NCBI GenBank assembly: GCA_033239525.1
Contig: BSYO01000010.1
Location: 9,451,379-9,515,378, forward strand
DNA length: 64,000 bases
From: Nepenthes gracilis
Taxonomy: Eukaryota > Streptophyta > Magnoliopsida > Caryophyllales > Nepenthaceae
Direction of reading: 5' to 3'
Part shown: positions 31,593 through 43,859 of the stretch, piece by piece
Position numbering within the stretch: the first letter of the stretch is position 1
How the letters are laid out: every line of letters starts with the position of its first letter
Position numbers and translations under genes: made by a program
The notes under the pieces: generated by a model
Told to the model about the DNA's origin: nothing
Seen by the model: only the letters and a program-made list of their open reading frames with translations
Database searches by the model: none

Positions 31593-33961
31593 TCATCGAA
31601 TGCGATTCACATTAGGAAATGGCTCAGGATTTGTTTTTGGCGCAGGTTTAGCAACTTCAAGAGTCCCAAAGACATTCCAGAATCTGAGAGTTTCATCACC
31701 CGCAGCAGAAGCCACTGTGCAGCCATCTGGACTCTGAGACAACATAATTTTTTAAAGCAACGCTAACTTCTTATAGCATAAAAAAAAGTGAAAAAACAGC
31801 TCCGAATTCATATTTATGCAATTGGAAGACATTACATTTAATATTTACCTGTGCCATGAAAAGAACTCTGGAAGTATGGCCAGTGAGCTTTGCCATCTTC
31901 ACCATTGATGGTTACTTCCATAAGATCAGTTGGTTCCGAGTAAACCCGTGAGAGCTAAGCAGCTCACGCTCATTCTTACTCCATAGCAAGGCACAGACCT
32001 GCGATCCAGTATCCACAAAATTCAAGCAAGCACCAGTGTAGGTGTTCCAAAATTTGATGCACCTGTCGCCACCACCTCCACCAGAGGCCAATAAGTTGCC
32101 CTGGAAGGGGCACCAAGCAAGAGCTTTGACAGCTGCAGCGTGGTCTTCGAGCCTGTGCAGCCACTGAGTGGTGGCAAGATTCGAGGATGCCATAGATCTA
32201 TCCCATATATGGAGGAGATTGTCGCTGCCTCCGCTGGCTAGCTGCTGGCCTGAGGCCGACCATTTTAGTCCACACACCTCTTGGTTGTGCCATCTGTAAG
32301 TTTCGATAATGTGATCCCTTATTCTTACGTCATTGTTGATGATCCTACTGTCCATTCCTCCACTAGTAAGTATGTGGTTATTCCATGCCAATGACCCAAC
32401 TTGTGTTCGGTGCCCACCTTTTAATGTTCTCAGCTGCAGAATCATAAAACAAATTGTGAGGAAAGATAAGACCAAATCAATTGAAATTGATAAGAAATCA
32501 CCAATTTGATTCAAAACACCAGAAATTTTTTCTAGAATAGACTAAATATTTACTATGTTCCACCTGGCGAATGGCAGTAGAATCCCACAGCTGGACTTCA
32601 GAGTTGTTTAGGCCAACAGCAATATGTTTTCCATCAGGAGCCCAACTGACGCTAGTGACAGGGCCATTTTCATCATCCACCATTACAAGTTCTGATGTTG
32701 AACCGCTAGAAGCATCCCACAGATATACAGTGCTTCCGAGCGCGATGGCCAGAATGTTGCTACTACCCCAATCCATCAGATTCAAGTAGAAATCGTCAAG
32801 GAGATCAGGTGCATCTAAAGTACGTTCAGACGTCTGCAAAACAATTCGAGCACAATCTATTTATTGATTGACAATTCAAAGACTGTGAACTGAATTATAT
32901 GGTCAAAATGATAATTTTTTTTATTTTTCCAAGTTTCCCAAACCCTTTTGAGGACTAATTTAAGGATCTCTAAAACATAGATTATTTATACACAACAAAA
33001 TAAATACAAACTGCATAGAGGTGAAAATTGACACTCACCTGAGGAATACGACGCTTAGGCCTCACGGGCTTAGCCTGTTGTGGAGAGAAACACTTCCGGG
33101 GGAATAATTTAGCAGGAGCAGGAGCCTTATTCTTGAATGCAAGAATCCTGGTCCTGTTCATGTTTAATGCCTCCCTCAACTGTTTCAGGTAAGCATCTCT
33201 CGATGGAGAATTCACAGCTGGGTTCTCCTTTCCCTTCCACCCTTCTGTTAGCATGTAGTGTGCAAAATCAAAATCCATAGCAGATCGATTTGGTATGAAT
33301 CTGTCCAGCTGTATTATGACCAATGAGAAAAAAAAAGGTTAGGCATTCCAATGTAAACTCACTCAAAGCAACCTGTAATCACACTCAATTAAGATAAGAG
33401 AAGTCAAAAAGAAAAAAAAAAAAAACAAACAAACAAACAAAGTTTCCTCCATAGAGTTACCGTATAACATAACTTCAGAAAGAAAAAAGATGAGGATTTT
33501 CAATCAACTCAATCTAACAAGAAATTTTCAATATTTAAATGCCCACTTTTCTGAGAACCATACTAGAAACAAGATACCAACTTCAGAATGAGGGATTTTT
33601 TTGGCCAACTAATATGATAAGAGGATTTTTAATTGAGCCTGAAAGCAACTACACCCAGTCAAAACGAGAAAACTAATGAGTTCTCAACCGAAATCATTAG
33701 AAAATTAACCAGTAAATTGAAACAGGACAAAATCATGAGAGAATTCAATTAAACCGATCAAATTAAAAATTAAACATATCAATCAACAGAAGTGGCAGAT
33801 AGTAAACATCTCACATAGAAATTCAAATCAATCCACATCAATAAGGATGGAAAAAAACAATCTTTGTTTTCGGTTTCGTTCTGAGGGAAAGGAAGTACTA
33901 CATTTTCTTTTGAGGTCTTTCTTGGGAGGACTTGCTGTTGGAATGATTGCCAAGGATCCAT
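31593..33961 (-). pseudogene. CDC20: CDC20/FIZZY APC activator with premature stop
   Basis: WD40 co-activator that brings substrates to the anaphase-promoting complex in mitosis. Five exons on the minus strand: 33902-33961, 33039-33308, 32564-32833, 31849-32433 and 31593-31733, all GT–AG and all in phase; together 441 codons plus stop, the usual plant length. Visible motifs: KEN next to the C-box DRFIP (residues 18-25), RILAFKNK (MAD2-binding-type motif), seven WD40 blades and the C-terminal IR tail (NRIR). In exon 4 the codon after LWK is TAA (complement 31912-31914) where family members have Tyr (LWKYPSMVK); the frame reads on correctly afterwards. This removes the last blade and the IR tail. 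Gly in ETYRGHNQEV is Trp. It sits complete with introns inside the inverted-repeat element. Confidence 0.88.
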
Positions 33962-35063
33962 GTCCTGCACACACACACAGAGATAGACACAAAAAGAGAA
34001 AACAAAGAAGAATATACAAACCCAAAATAATACAAAATTGCGATATATTAATTCCTGCAAAACACAAGAAATGAAGGGAAATTAGTTCCGTTAGTAAATA
34101 GCAAATCCGCTACAAGTATAAGAAGAAAGTATCCCAGTGAGAGAAAGAGAGGGAAAGAGATGAAGTGTTCGCAATGGAGCAGCAGACAAAAGCAAGCGAA
34201 TTCGCGATCAGTGAGGGTGGGCCGATAGCCAATTGGTGGGATTTATACGTGAATATTAGGGTTTCAGATGTTTTACGGAGGATCAGCAAGAGGAACACCG
34301 CGACACAACGGCTATATTTTGAAAAACGAGCCGTTTAGATTTCTCTCTGACGAAAATATCCTCAAAACTTATTGTCCAGAACGGGGAAGAGGTTCATGTC
34401 AGGGCGAGAAGCCTTGCCGGTGGTCCGACCCAATCCGAATGAACCTTTTTCAACACATCAAACGAAAATCTTAATGGCTTGGGTCAAACCACCGGCAATC
34501 TACTAATGAATTATATAAAAATTCTTAATTATATAAAAGTATAATCTACTAAAATAATTTTTAAAAATTTTTGATATCTATATGAAATAAAAAAATATAT
34601 TTATATAAAAATAATAATTTGGATTGTATCGAGTTAAATTGTTATTTTTACGTCAAAATAATAATTAAATAATTTTGTTTGTAATAAAGAATTAAAAACA
34701 ATTAGTTATTATGTTTGATCAAAATAATAAAACAGCTGAATAATTTATGCGATATAAAGTGGCTCATAAAATAATTTTAATGGGTCAATTAAAAATAATT
34801 TTAATTAATAAGAAATTTTAGTTTAAATTTTCACATATTTTATTATTATTTTTTGTATATAAGTTTACTTCGATTGGGTCCCTCACAAATGCATATGCCC
34901 CTGGTTGAGAGTCCACTTATAAAACACCCCCATATTTCTTGCCATGAGCCCTATTGGATTCTTTTTATTTCCCTTTGTTTGATTTTTCACATTATATTAA
35001 TTTAATTGTAACCATTATATTCATTTATACTAAATCAAATGAGCTTTTATTTGAAAATTAGTC
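33962..35063. other. CDC20 upstream region and AT-rich spacer
   Basis: Upstream of the CDC20 ATG the minus strand shows a GT-rich tract and CAG (33962-33980), which could be the end of a 5'-UTR intron, and a candidate leader to about 34260. From 34490 to 35063 the sequence is very AT-rich with no coding signal. Confidence 0.45.
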
Positions 35064-36220
35064 TTCAATATAATTTTTTAAATTTTAAAACCCATAAAAT
35101 ATTAAAAGATAAACTTAATATTTTTTTAATCTAAAAGTAAATAAAATTTTAAATAATCAAAGTTTAATTTTATATTTTTTTCCTTATGAGAAATATTTTT
35201 TTATATATCTACTAATTATATCAAGATTACTAAAAATACATATAAATTTTACCATATTTTAATTTTTATTTTCTTCATTCTCTCTTTTTATACCAAAAAA
35301 AATTATTCCAAATTTCATCCGACGGCCCAGATTTTCTAGAAACAAAACATGGATCGGGTAATGTGGAATGGCACAAAGAACACACCCTTATTTTGTATAC
35401 ATAATTTTTGTGCACAGCAAACACACACACAACGTATCGGTAATTTTTTTTTTAACTTAGTAATGGAAAAAAAAATTCTATAATGAAACAAATGTAGTTT
35501 CAGCTGTACACCCAGATTCGAGAAAATATATATATTTTTTTCAGATTTCGCGAAACAAAGAAAAACTACAAATAGTAACGAAAAAATAAATTTTACCTGC
35601 TCTTCGACCTCTCAGTTTTCTCAAGAATGTACAAATCGGCGGTATGAAGGTTGCTGATAAGTGCCGGCAACAGTTCTCTGGTCCCTGTCGTCCGATGACT
35701 AAGATTCGCAAAGAGCGGCGACGGCGAGAGGCGACGACGAGGATTAGGGTCTTCAGAACGGAGATGATAGGGTAGAGCGTTTGAGAAAGTGAGAGATGGT
35801 GAGGAGATTAGGGTTCGTTGTGAGAGAGACAAGAGTGAAAGTGAGAGAGGAGGGAATTTGAAATTTGGGGGCAATTTAGCTAATTGTCAAAAATCATATC
35901 TGGGCCGTCCACGTGTCTCGAAATCGACGGCCCAGATATTTTTTTTTATTTCGAAGATTAATCTCGACCGTCCACGTATCAAAGATCCGACGGGTCATAT
36001 TATGTCGAAATAGGGGCCGTCGGATCATTAGAATTAAAACTGACGGCTCAGATTTAAAATAAATTTTAAAATCTAGCCGTCGGTTAACGGACGGCCCAAA
36101 TTTGTTTTTCTACACTTAAAAAAAAATAAAGGGAAATCTGGGCCGTCGGTTTGATCTGACGACCCAAAGGGGAAAAGCAGGGGACGCTACTTGGCCAGGC
36201 GAAACAGCATCCCCGAATCC
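35064..36220 (-). repeat. Right terminal inverted repeat
   Basis: Reverse complement of 26104-27199 with small differences. The mirror copy of the exon-like segment is at about 35597-35874 on the minus strand (LEKTERSKSR followed by a GT splice site). The outer end is CAGCATCCCCGAATCC. Confidence 0.8.
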
Positions 36221-37342
36221 TTGGTTTTCCACCTTTCTAATATATTTTATTTATTTTTATTTATTCTCCTTTTACCTTCTTCTGCGCAAGTAAACATCCT
36301 ATAAATTTTAACATCATTAATTTTTTACTTTCTTATAAAATTTTTTCGTACACCGAAACCGTTTCTTTTACCATAGTTCTTTCAAAAATCCTAAGTATCA
36401 TCCATAGCGTCAAACTCTATGCCAATGAACGGTGTGCAATTATTCATGATCTATAATATTCTATTTTTAATCATTTTATAACACCATATGTATTAATATA
36501 ATAATATAATTTCAGCGAAAAATACACCGAATTGAATTCAAGATTTTAAGTCATGTGATGTGCATGTGGTCATATTAGAATCTTTGTTACATACTTACAA
36601 AATTAAAACAAATAGCTCGCTGCTTCACCACTTAAATAAAGCCAAAAAAAAAAACAAGAAAGAGAGAACGAATAAGGGAAAGGGGAAGCAGCAGATTAGG
36701 GCAGATATGGTGCAGACATAACAAATAACAACGCTTCAAATTAGAGCGCCGGTCGCCAGAAATTAGGTGCTGCGAAGCACACAGGAGAACAGATCGAAGC
36801 TGAAGAGGAGAGGAGGAGAGAGGAGTTTGCAGACGCAAAGGAAGAAGTTTCGGGAGACAGTGGAATCACCAAATCGCGTACGAAGATGGAGAGGAGAGGA
36901 GTTCGCACAAGCAGAGGAAGAAGAAACACCAAACCGCGTACGAAGATGGAGAGGATATGAGAGGAGAGGAGAATAGATTTGCAGAGAAAGTGAAAATGGC
37001 CGAAAGCGTTCCTTTCTGCGTTCAAAAAATTCGGGTTACTGTCCACTATATTTGTAGCCGTTGGATGGACCAGAATGGACGGCCAGGATCTTGTCATATA
37101 ATATTTAATCTGGGCCGTCCGATTAAATTAAAAATCAGACGGCCCAAATTAAATAGTTTTCTTAAAAACACGTAATCGGACGGATCTAGCAAAGAGTTTC
37201 CATAAAACTCATGTTTGTGAGTACACTTTCTTCCTTTTCACATTAGCATATATGCCTTTGCTTCTCTTCCTTCAGAACCCGTTTGAAGCAGTTGAGTGTG
37301 GCGGAGGAAAAAGTAGCAGGAGTGATTTTTTAGGTTGGTTTA
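36221..37342. other. Spacer with GA-rich repeats and GGCCGTC motifs
   Basis: Contains a direct duplication of CGCGTACGAAGATGGAGAGG (36876 and 36936) in purine-rich DNA, then a second cluster of GGGCCGTCCGAT / CAGACGGCCC motifs (37056-37180) like those at the ends of the inverted-repeat element. This suggests another related element remnant. No gene seen. Confidence 0.45.
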
Positions 37343-37442
37343 NNNNNNNNNNNNNNNNNNNNNNNNNNNNNNNNNNNNNNNNNNNNNNNNNNNNNNNNNN
37401 NNNNNNNNNNNNNNNNNNNNNNNNNNNNNNNNNNNNNNNNNN
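37343..37442. other. Assembly gap, 100 N
   Basis: Exactly 100 N, the conventional size for a gap of unknown length. Order and distance across it are not proven by sequence, which matters for the duplication that spans it. Confidence 0.99.
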
Positions 37443-38300
37443 GGGTTTGGATTTTTACAAACCAAATCAAACCATCATTTGAGCTAAATTGCCCAAGCCC
37501 TTAATGTATGGTTGGTTTGGTTTAAGCTTTATACGGTTTGTAGTATTAAGTTTATTAGTCTAAAATTATTTATTCAATTTAATATATTATATACAAAAAA
37601 TTAAAATAAAAGTTATAATATTCACATAATAACAACAATTTATATGTCAAATAATATAACATAGGAATTTGCTTGAAATGTGACCTTTGTTGACCACAAA
37701 TAAGAATATCTAATAATTCAGATAATACTAAAATATTAAATGAATCTATAATTCAACATTTCTATTGAAAGTTGATTCAGTAGCATGGTAATGATAAGTA
37801 TAACCTATTGATTTTTCTGTTAAAAAATAATCAATTATTTCCCTGTTTCTTGATTTTAGGGTATTCACAATGTTACCCACTTCCACCTTTAAATGGTAAC
37901 CACCCCTTAAGACATTTTGATAGAAAATGTCTATATAGATGAATTTTTGATTTTTGGATCCCTAAGTCAAATACTATTATTATACATCATCATTAAAGAG
38001 TATTAAAGATTTAGAAGATTCAAATAAGTGATGAATTTGTAGAAATTCGAGCAACCAGTATTAACGACAATAGTTTGGATATAAATGTGGTTTTATTTGT
38101 TATATATAATACATATATATATATATATATATGGTTTGGTTTAGTTTGGTTCAGAGAAGTTTTTAAACTGCAACCAAACCAAAAATATGGTTTGGATAAA
38201 AAAAATTAAATCATGCTTAAATTGCGAATATGTTAAACCGTCATCAGCGGTTTAGTTTGGTCTAGTTTGGGCGGTTTAAAATGTTTTTGTTCAGCCCTAC
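37443..38300. repeat. Probable hAT-type MITE, left end in the gap
   Basis: The segment has GGTTTGG / AAACCAAACC motifs at both sides (37443-37480 and 38132-38270) around an AT-rich core with an (AT)n run at 38107-38131. The right end, read on the complement, is TAGGGCTGAACAAAAACAT, typical of plant hAT MITEs. The left terminus lies in the N run, so its target-site duplication cannot be checked. Confidence 0.45.
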
Positions 38301-38318
38301 TCTGAAAGCTGCAACCAT

Positions 38319-38434
38319 TAATGTGTTGCAGAATGTGAATGAAGATGCAGATGATATGTTTGATGACTTGTTCAACTTAATGGTTGCAGAATGTGAATGA
38401 AGATGCAGATGATATGTTTGATGACTTGTTCAAC
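38319..38434 (+). repeat. 58-bp tandem duplication covering a splice acceptor and exon start
   Basis: TTAATG(T)GTTGCAG followed by AATGTGAATGAAGATGCAGA and the bases to TTGTTCAAC occurs twice, with the exon start at 38332 and again at 38390 (58 bases apart). 58 is not a multiple of three, so only the second acceptor keeps the Iojap reading frame. Use of the first would shift the frame. Confidence 0.85.
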
Positions 38435-41234
38435 AAGCATGGAAAGGTGGTCTTTAGAAGGAATGACCAAAAGTCCCCTGTTGCTGAAGTTGATGATGAT
38501 GCTGAAAGCTTATCATGTAAGCTCATTTTACTACTTGTAGAAGAGGATGTGCCTTCAGATTTCCATTTATGTCATGTGATGGCTCTGAATTGGTAATACT
38601 GACCTAAGTTATTTCCTTTCACACAAGATTTGTCAACATTTGAGCAAGTTTTGCTGTTCGTGAGCTCTTTGCTTGTTGCTTAAGCACAGAAGTCCTCCTT
38701 TCTGGTTACTGCTATCCCAGAAGCTTTTTTATTCAGTTTCATGCTTAACTGGCCATCTTTAAGTTGCTTGCTTTTTTCTGCCTTGATTCCTTTCATGTTT
38801 AACTTGTTCTTAACAGTCATAGGATGAACTATCATGACCATCAATGTGCTTATGGAGTCTCCTGAAATCTGATTGTCATTATTAAATTCAATTGTAGCCT
38901 TTGAAGATTAATTATCATGCAATATGATCATGTTTCTTATCAGCAAAACAACTATTCATTTAGCATAGGTGTGCAATTCTGCAGTTATACTCCTTTTGCC
39001 ATGTAGTGATACACTATTTTCCAAATGTTTAAAGATTGTCTTCTTCTATCTCCTATTATCAAATTTTGATCTTGACCCAACAAAATAAAGTAAAAATCTC
39101 GAGCTTAAGCAATAAGGTTACTGTGTTGAGACATTATAGTGCATCTGTGGTCCATTCATTGCTGGAAAATCATTTCAAAATTGTTGTAACCTTAAGCCAA
39201 AGTTTTCCACATTTTTTTTTTTTAAAATTACATTTCATCCAATTGCACACTCACCATTAAATGAGGGGGATCAACATGTATACTGGTGCAGTTGCTGTGG
39301 CAATGGCCAAGATTGCAAGTGAGGTGAAGGCTGCAGATATTAGAGTCCTGTTTGTGAAGCCTCTGGTGTACTGGACTCGGTTTTTCATTGTTATAACAGC
39401 ATTTTCCCGCCCTCAAATTGATGCCATCAAGTATTTGCTTCAACTTATACTTCCCAGATATCTTATTCTTCGGTTCATTACAGTTGTGCAGAGTCATAAT
39501 TTATGTGAACGTTTTGATTAGCCTCTTGCAACTGCAGAACAAAAATGGGGCACCTAGCTGAGAAAAAGTTTGGGAGAACTGCATCTGGTGACTCAAAACC
39601 GAATTCATGGACCCTATTAGATTATGGTAAGTTTCTTTTGCTTGATGATTCCATGGTCATGAATCTGATGTGAAAGGAAAAGCTTTTTTACACCACCCAC
39701 CGTGTCTTTCGTGAGTCATAACGGCTTCTTTAGTTGAGCTTTTCACCTCATTTCTTTCCCAATGTTACCAATTGTTAGTGTGGAAAGAAATGTTAGCCAA
39801 TATATGAACACGACAAAATTGCGATTTATTGGCCAATATAATTGATATTTTCCAGTCTATTAGCTGATATTTGCCCTTATGACTCCGATTCACTAATATA
39901 TATATATTGCGTCTTATATAACTGATAATGATACGTATTGCCCTATACGACTAATACTAAACTAGCCGTAACTAATATCAATACTAATATTTTCCTAGTG
40001 GTCAATGTTGCCGTTCATCTAAATGTTATTTACAAATTAAACATTACCACTGATGTTCTATCATTGTCTCACATCCACTGCACCAATGAGTTCTTGTCTG
40101 CAGCCATCAGTGGCCTTTCTGCGTTTCTTTTTCTCCTTCCTCGACATGAAGGCAACCTCCATTATTAGTCTTTTTGCTTTTTTCGGTAAGCGGAAACCTC
40201 CATTATGAAGTATCTTATTTCATTGACGCAAATCTGGTTACATGCTATCTAAGTGCCATCTGTGAAAGATGTTGGTACATTAAATTCATTCTTCACACCA
40301 GATGAGCTGTTATTGCAAGAAGTACAACAATAACAACAAACCTTGAGCCCCACTAAGTGGGAACTTATATAAATTCTTTTTCCAGAAAATATTCAATTTA
40401 GTGTAATAGTTATCCGGGAATAGAAATAATTTTAAATCATTTTTGTCATATCACTTCAGTTTCTCTTGGTTTTCCTCTTGCTTTATTTCCACAACCACAA
40501 CTAATTTCTTTTTTCACAAATACTTCATTTGGCTTAGTGTGTGAACCATCTTAGATATCATTTTGTCTTCTATAAGTGTAATTTCTTAATATTTATGGTT
40601 ACCATCTTTATTATATTGTTTGTTGTGTAACTTTGCCCGCCCATCTTTGTATTCTCATCTTTCTGAAACTCTTTCTTTTTATGCATGTTATCGATTGTGA
40701 AACATTTTGAAAAATATATCTAATCTAATAACTATCTTATAAAATATTCCTTCAAAGTCTCTCAAAGAACTGAACGACTCATATCATCTATGATAACCCA
40801 ACTGAGCATACTGCAACCTAGAGCCTTCTTCTCATGGACTGTTGCTAACAGCCAGGGCCAATTCAAATTCCGTTTGAGTTTACAAGTAACTGCTGAATTA
40901 TATACATTTTCATGAGAAGTGTAAATTTGTGGCAGTGTGAATGATGACACTCGATTTCTGTGATATTAAGTGATCTGAGATAGACCTCCGGGTTAAATAT
41001 TTTCATCAATCTGTTGGGAGCATTATATGTATATTTTTCCTGGTAGTGATAGTATTAGAACACACTCTAGAATATTTGCTTCGTAAGGATTTGTTACCTT
41101 CCTTCTTGATAGGCGATGTTGTGGTGCACATATTTCTCCCTCAACAGAGAACTTTCTACAATTTGGAGGAATTCTATGGGAATGCTACACCCATTGAGCT
41201 GCCATTTGAAGACCAACAACCATTTCGCTACTGA
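38390..41234 (+). CDS. Iojap-related / RsfS-family protein, copy 2, last four exons
   Basis: Exons 38390-38516 (NVNEDADDMFDDLFNKHGKV, VFRRNDQKSP, DDDAESLS), 39292-39430, 39538-39626 and 41113-41234 (TGA 41232-41234). Phases join cleanly: exon 1 ends with one base of the Phe codon, giving AESLSFAVAMAKIASEVKAA across the splice. The rest matches the RsfS core as in copy 1 and is free of stops. The first exon with start codon and organelle targeting sequence is not visible; it should lie to the left, where a hAT-like repeat and the N gap now are. The gene may therefore be complete across the gap, or cut off. Family role: organelle ribosome assembly/silencing factor. Confidence 0.85.
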
Positions 41235-43001
41235 ACCTTTCTTTATTATGTCTGCTATTATATGGCCTCTGAAGGATCACAGCCGTTTTGTTGGCAAGCT
41301 GACAGTGCAAAGTGAAAGATCTTATTTGGTGACAAATTTATGCCATTGGGTTATGGAAGACACGGCCGGCCATGGTACATTTCCAGTAGTTTCTGGGCTT
41401 TTGGGCATGGGTGTTTTGGTAATTTATTGCATGGAGCGCAAAGTTGAAGGCTTGTAGATAATGTAACTAACACTAGAAATAGACAGAGGTGGTAGGAGTC
41501 CTGGATGAATGGTAATTAAGATTTATCTCATTTTTATTTATTTTGTGTTGTTTTGGTCAAACATGAGGATCCCTATTGCTTATAAAAAAAGAAAAGTTAA
41601 TCTAAAAAAATTTAAAGTGATATGATAAAGGAATAATTTAAAGTTTTTTCTACACTTTTATGATATTGCTTCAAATCTTGTGAAATGGATAAAACAGGTT
41701 CATATAGTCCACATTACTTAGTGGGAGGGAGGGACTTGAGGATCTGTTTATTGTTGTTTTTGTAGCTTCTTTACATAATGTCAGTGGGTTTAGAGCAGCA
41801 TCTACGTGCCACATTGTTTACATCTCGGTCGTTGCTAAATTTGATTGGATGTTGGCACCACATGCAAATTTGGATTCCACCAAGTCTGCTGCAGAGAGGG
41901 TATTGGCAGCACAAGGTTTTCCTCAAGCGGGCTTGCCGGAAACACGAGTACTCATTGTTTGCAATCGTTTTTGACGCGACCATAGATGCTGAGAGGAAGG
42001 CTTCTCACATGTACATCTACGAAGCTTCGGTTGCTCGGCTGTGGCGCTAAACACTTGCTTGAGGGTTCGGCAGAAGCAGCAGCATCCTGCTAATATTCTC
42101 ACCCTGCGAAAAGGCTGCCACGACCCGAAGTAAAGGGGGATTGTGCGATAGAAAGCCTAGTAAACTGTCGATGGCTATGGTTGGTTTTGGAGCTACTACT
42201 TTTAATCTATAATCAAAATTCAAACCTCGTTGATAAGGGTATCCCCGTGCCAAGAGTTAAAAGAAAGAGATTCCTAAAAATACGAAAAAAAAAATCATCA
42301 ATGGCCTGAAAATGAAACACTGGGGAGGCAGAAATAATTTTTTTTTTCTCTAAAACACTAACATATGGTCCGATGCTATATTCCAAAAAAAAAGAAAAAA
42401 TTGTTGATTCATAAAATCGAGAGGGCTGTGCTCCAAATCCAAGTGCGAAACTTCCAACCCGGCAGCAACAAATCAACCATATATGGCAATCTGATTCCCC
42501 TTTTCTGTCGAAGGCTCTGGGCTTTTGGCTTGGGATGTTAAACGGTTGGTTGATAAGATTGAAAAGTGCCAAAATACAATTGTTGGCGGATGAAAGCAGA
42601 GAGAATATGGAGGGGGGCATTGCAAACTTTCGGTTTTGCCTTTTTCAGTCTGAAATTTCTGGATTCGTACGTCACTGAATGCATTTATTTGCCATTTTTG
42701 TCAACTTCCATAAATTACATAAAAACGTGCTTCGAAATCACACGCTAGATGCCGTTTTATTTGATGTTTCTGAATGCGCCTGAGACCCTACCTAAAGGGT
42801 CGACACCTTGGTGCCACCGAAGTATGATTATAATGTCATTTGACAAGCAAATTGCTTCAATACAAGCAAACTACTTCAATTTTACTGATTTGTAAGGTCT
42901 CAATTTTACTTCAGTACGCTTTCTTTATAAGAATATATAAAAAATTATCCTGAATTTGATGCTTTTACACCAGAATAGAAAATATAAATATAAATATAAA
43001 T
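41235..43001. other. 3' flank of Iojap copy 2, no gene recognised
   Basis: Counterpart of 2140-3909 with scattered differences. It ends in the TAAAT target-site duplication (42997-43001). Confidence 0.5.
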
Positions 43002-43859
43002 TGTTACGTCCTGGATCCTCGATTGCCGTACGGATTAAAGAGTCTTCGGATTCCTCACCGTTTGGAGGTGGTCGCGAAAGGGTTCGATCTCCGTCTCTGT
43101 TAACCTAGGACCTGCATAATACAATCAACGAACAATAGGTTAGGGGTTCGGCATGATTTCTTCCACCAAGGACACTCCGACACTCAATTCAGCAATTTTT
43201 CGCAACAAACGAAAACGGGGCGCACGCTTAGAGGTGCACCGGAATATGCTGGAATGTGTGGGTAATGCGTGAATGTTTATATGGGAGAGTAATGAGCGGT
43301 AATGGGAGGCCTGGCTCCCGGTGCGCATCGCGATGGGTGGCTGACTTTGGTAGCCTGAGAAAGCTAAGAACTTTGGACCTGGAAGATGGCAGTGGAGCCT
43401 AGGTTAGTGACGCTGAGTCGATTATCTAGGATCCGATCCCCCCTCTCTATAGAAGAAGAATGATTTTATAGGTCCCTTGGCGAGGGGCTTTGGGCGCAAG
43501 AATCCCTATTACAAGGGTTCATTGGTCACGATTGTCGTGATTTGCCGGGCATGTCTGGTTGTTATTTAGCGGTGGCAAATAAACTGGTGCTACTGCCACG
43601 CTTGGTCTACCCCTTGAGTTGGGATTGGGGGCAACTAGGGGTAGCCACTGAGCCGCGATCTTGTTGTTTCCTCACTTCCTCACCTCTTCTCGTTTCTTCC
43701 GCCATTCGGAAGCAAGATTAATGAGCCGCCATTGCGCTCATTGGCTATCGATGTGGGCTGCCACGAGGCCGCTCTGCGATCTTTGGGCCTCAACTGTCCT
43801 TGGTGCGGCCGCTTCGCGGGCCGGGCTTTGATCTCTTTGGGCCTTTGCGGACCAGAACA
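43002..43859 (-). repeat. Left LTR (3' LTR in element sense) of the complete Tat element
   Basis: 858 bp, TGTTACGTCCTGG ... CCAGAACA. It is the duplicate of 3910-4776, but the part 43520-43859 has many small deletions and substitutions relative to copy 1, much denser than in the neighbouring sequence. Confidence 0.88.

Larger units (their letters stand above)
26104..36220. mobile_element. 10.1-kb element with long terminal inverted repeats and captured genes (Pack-MULE-like)
   Basis: The sequence starting GGATTCGGGGATGCTG at 26104 is repeated as its reverse complement ending at 36220. The match runs inward for about 1.1 kb on each side (26104-27199 against 35064-36220) with few differences. 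Such long inverted repeats rich in GGGCCGTC/GACGGCCC motifs are typical of Mutator-like elements. The interior holds no transposase but does hold a copia pol fragment, the last exon of a DUF1218 gene with tandem intron repeats, and a complete CDC20 gene with introns. No matching 9-bp target-site duplication is seen at the outer ends, so either an end is rearranged or the structure is not a simple insertion. Confidence 0.7.

Noticed and set aside
37252..37482. Open frame running through the N gap
   Set aside because: The translation depends on unknown bases.
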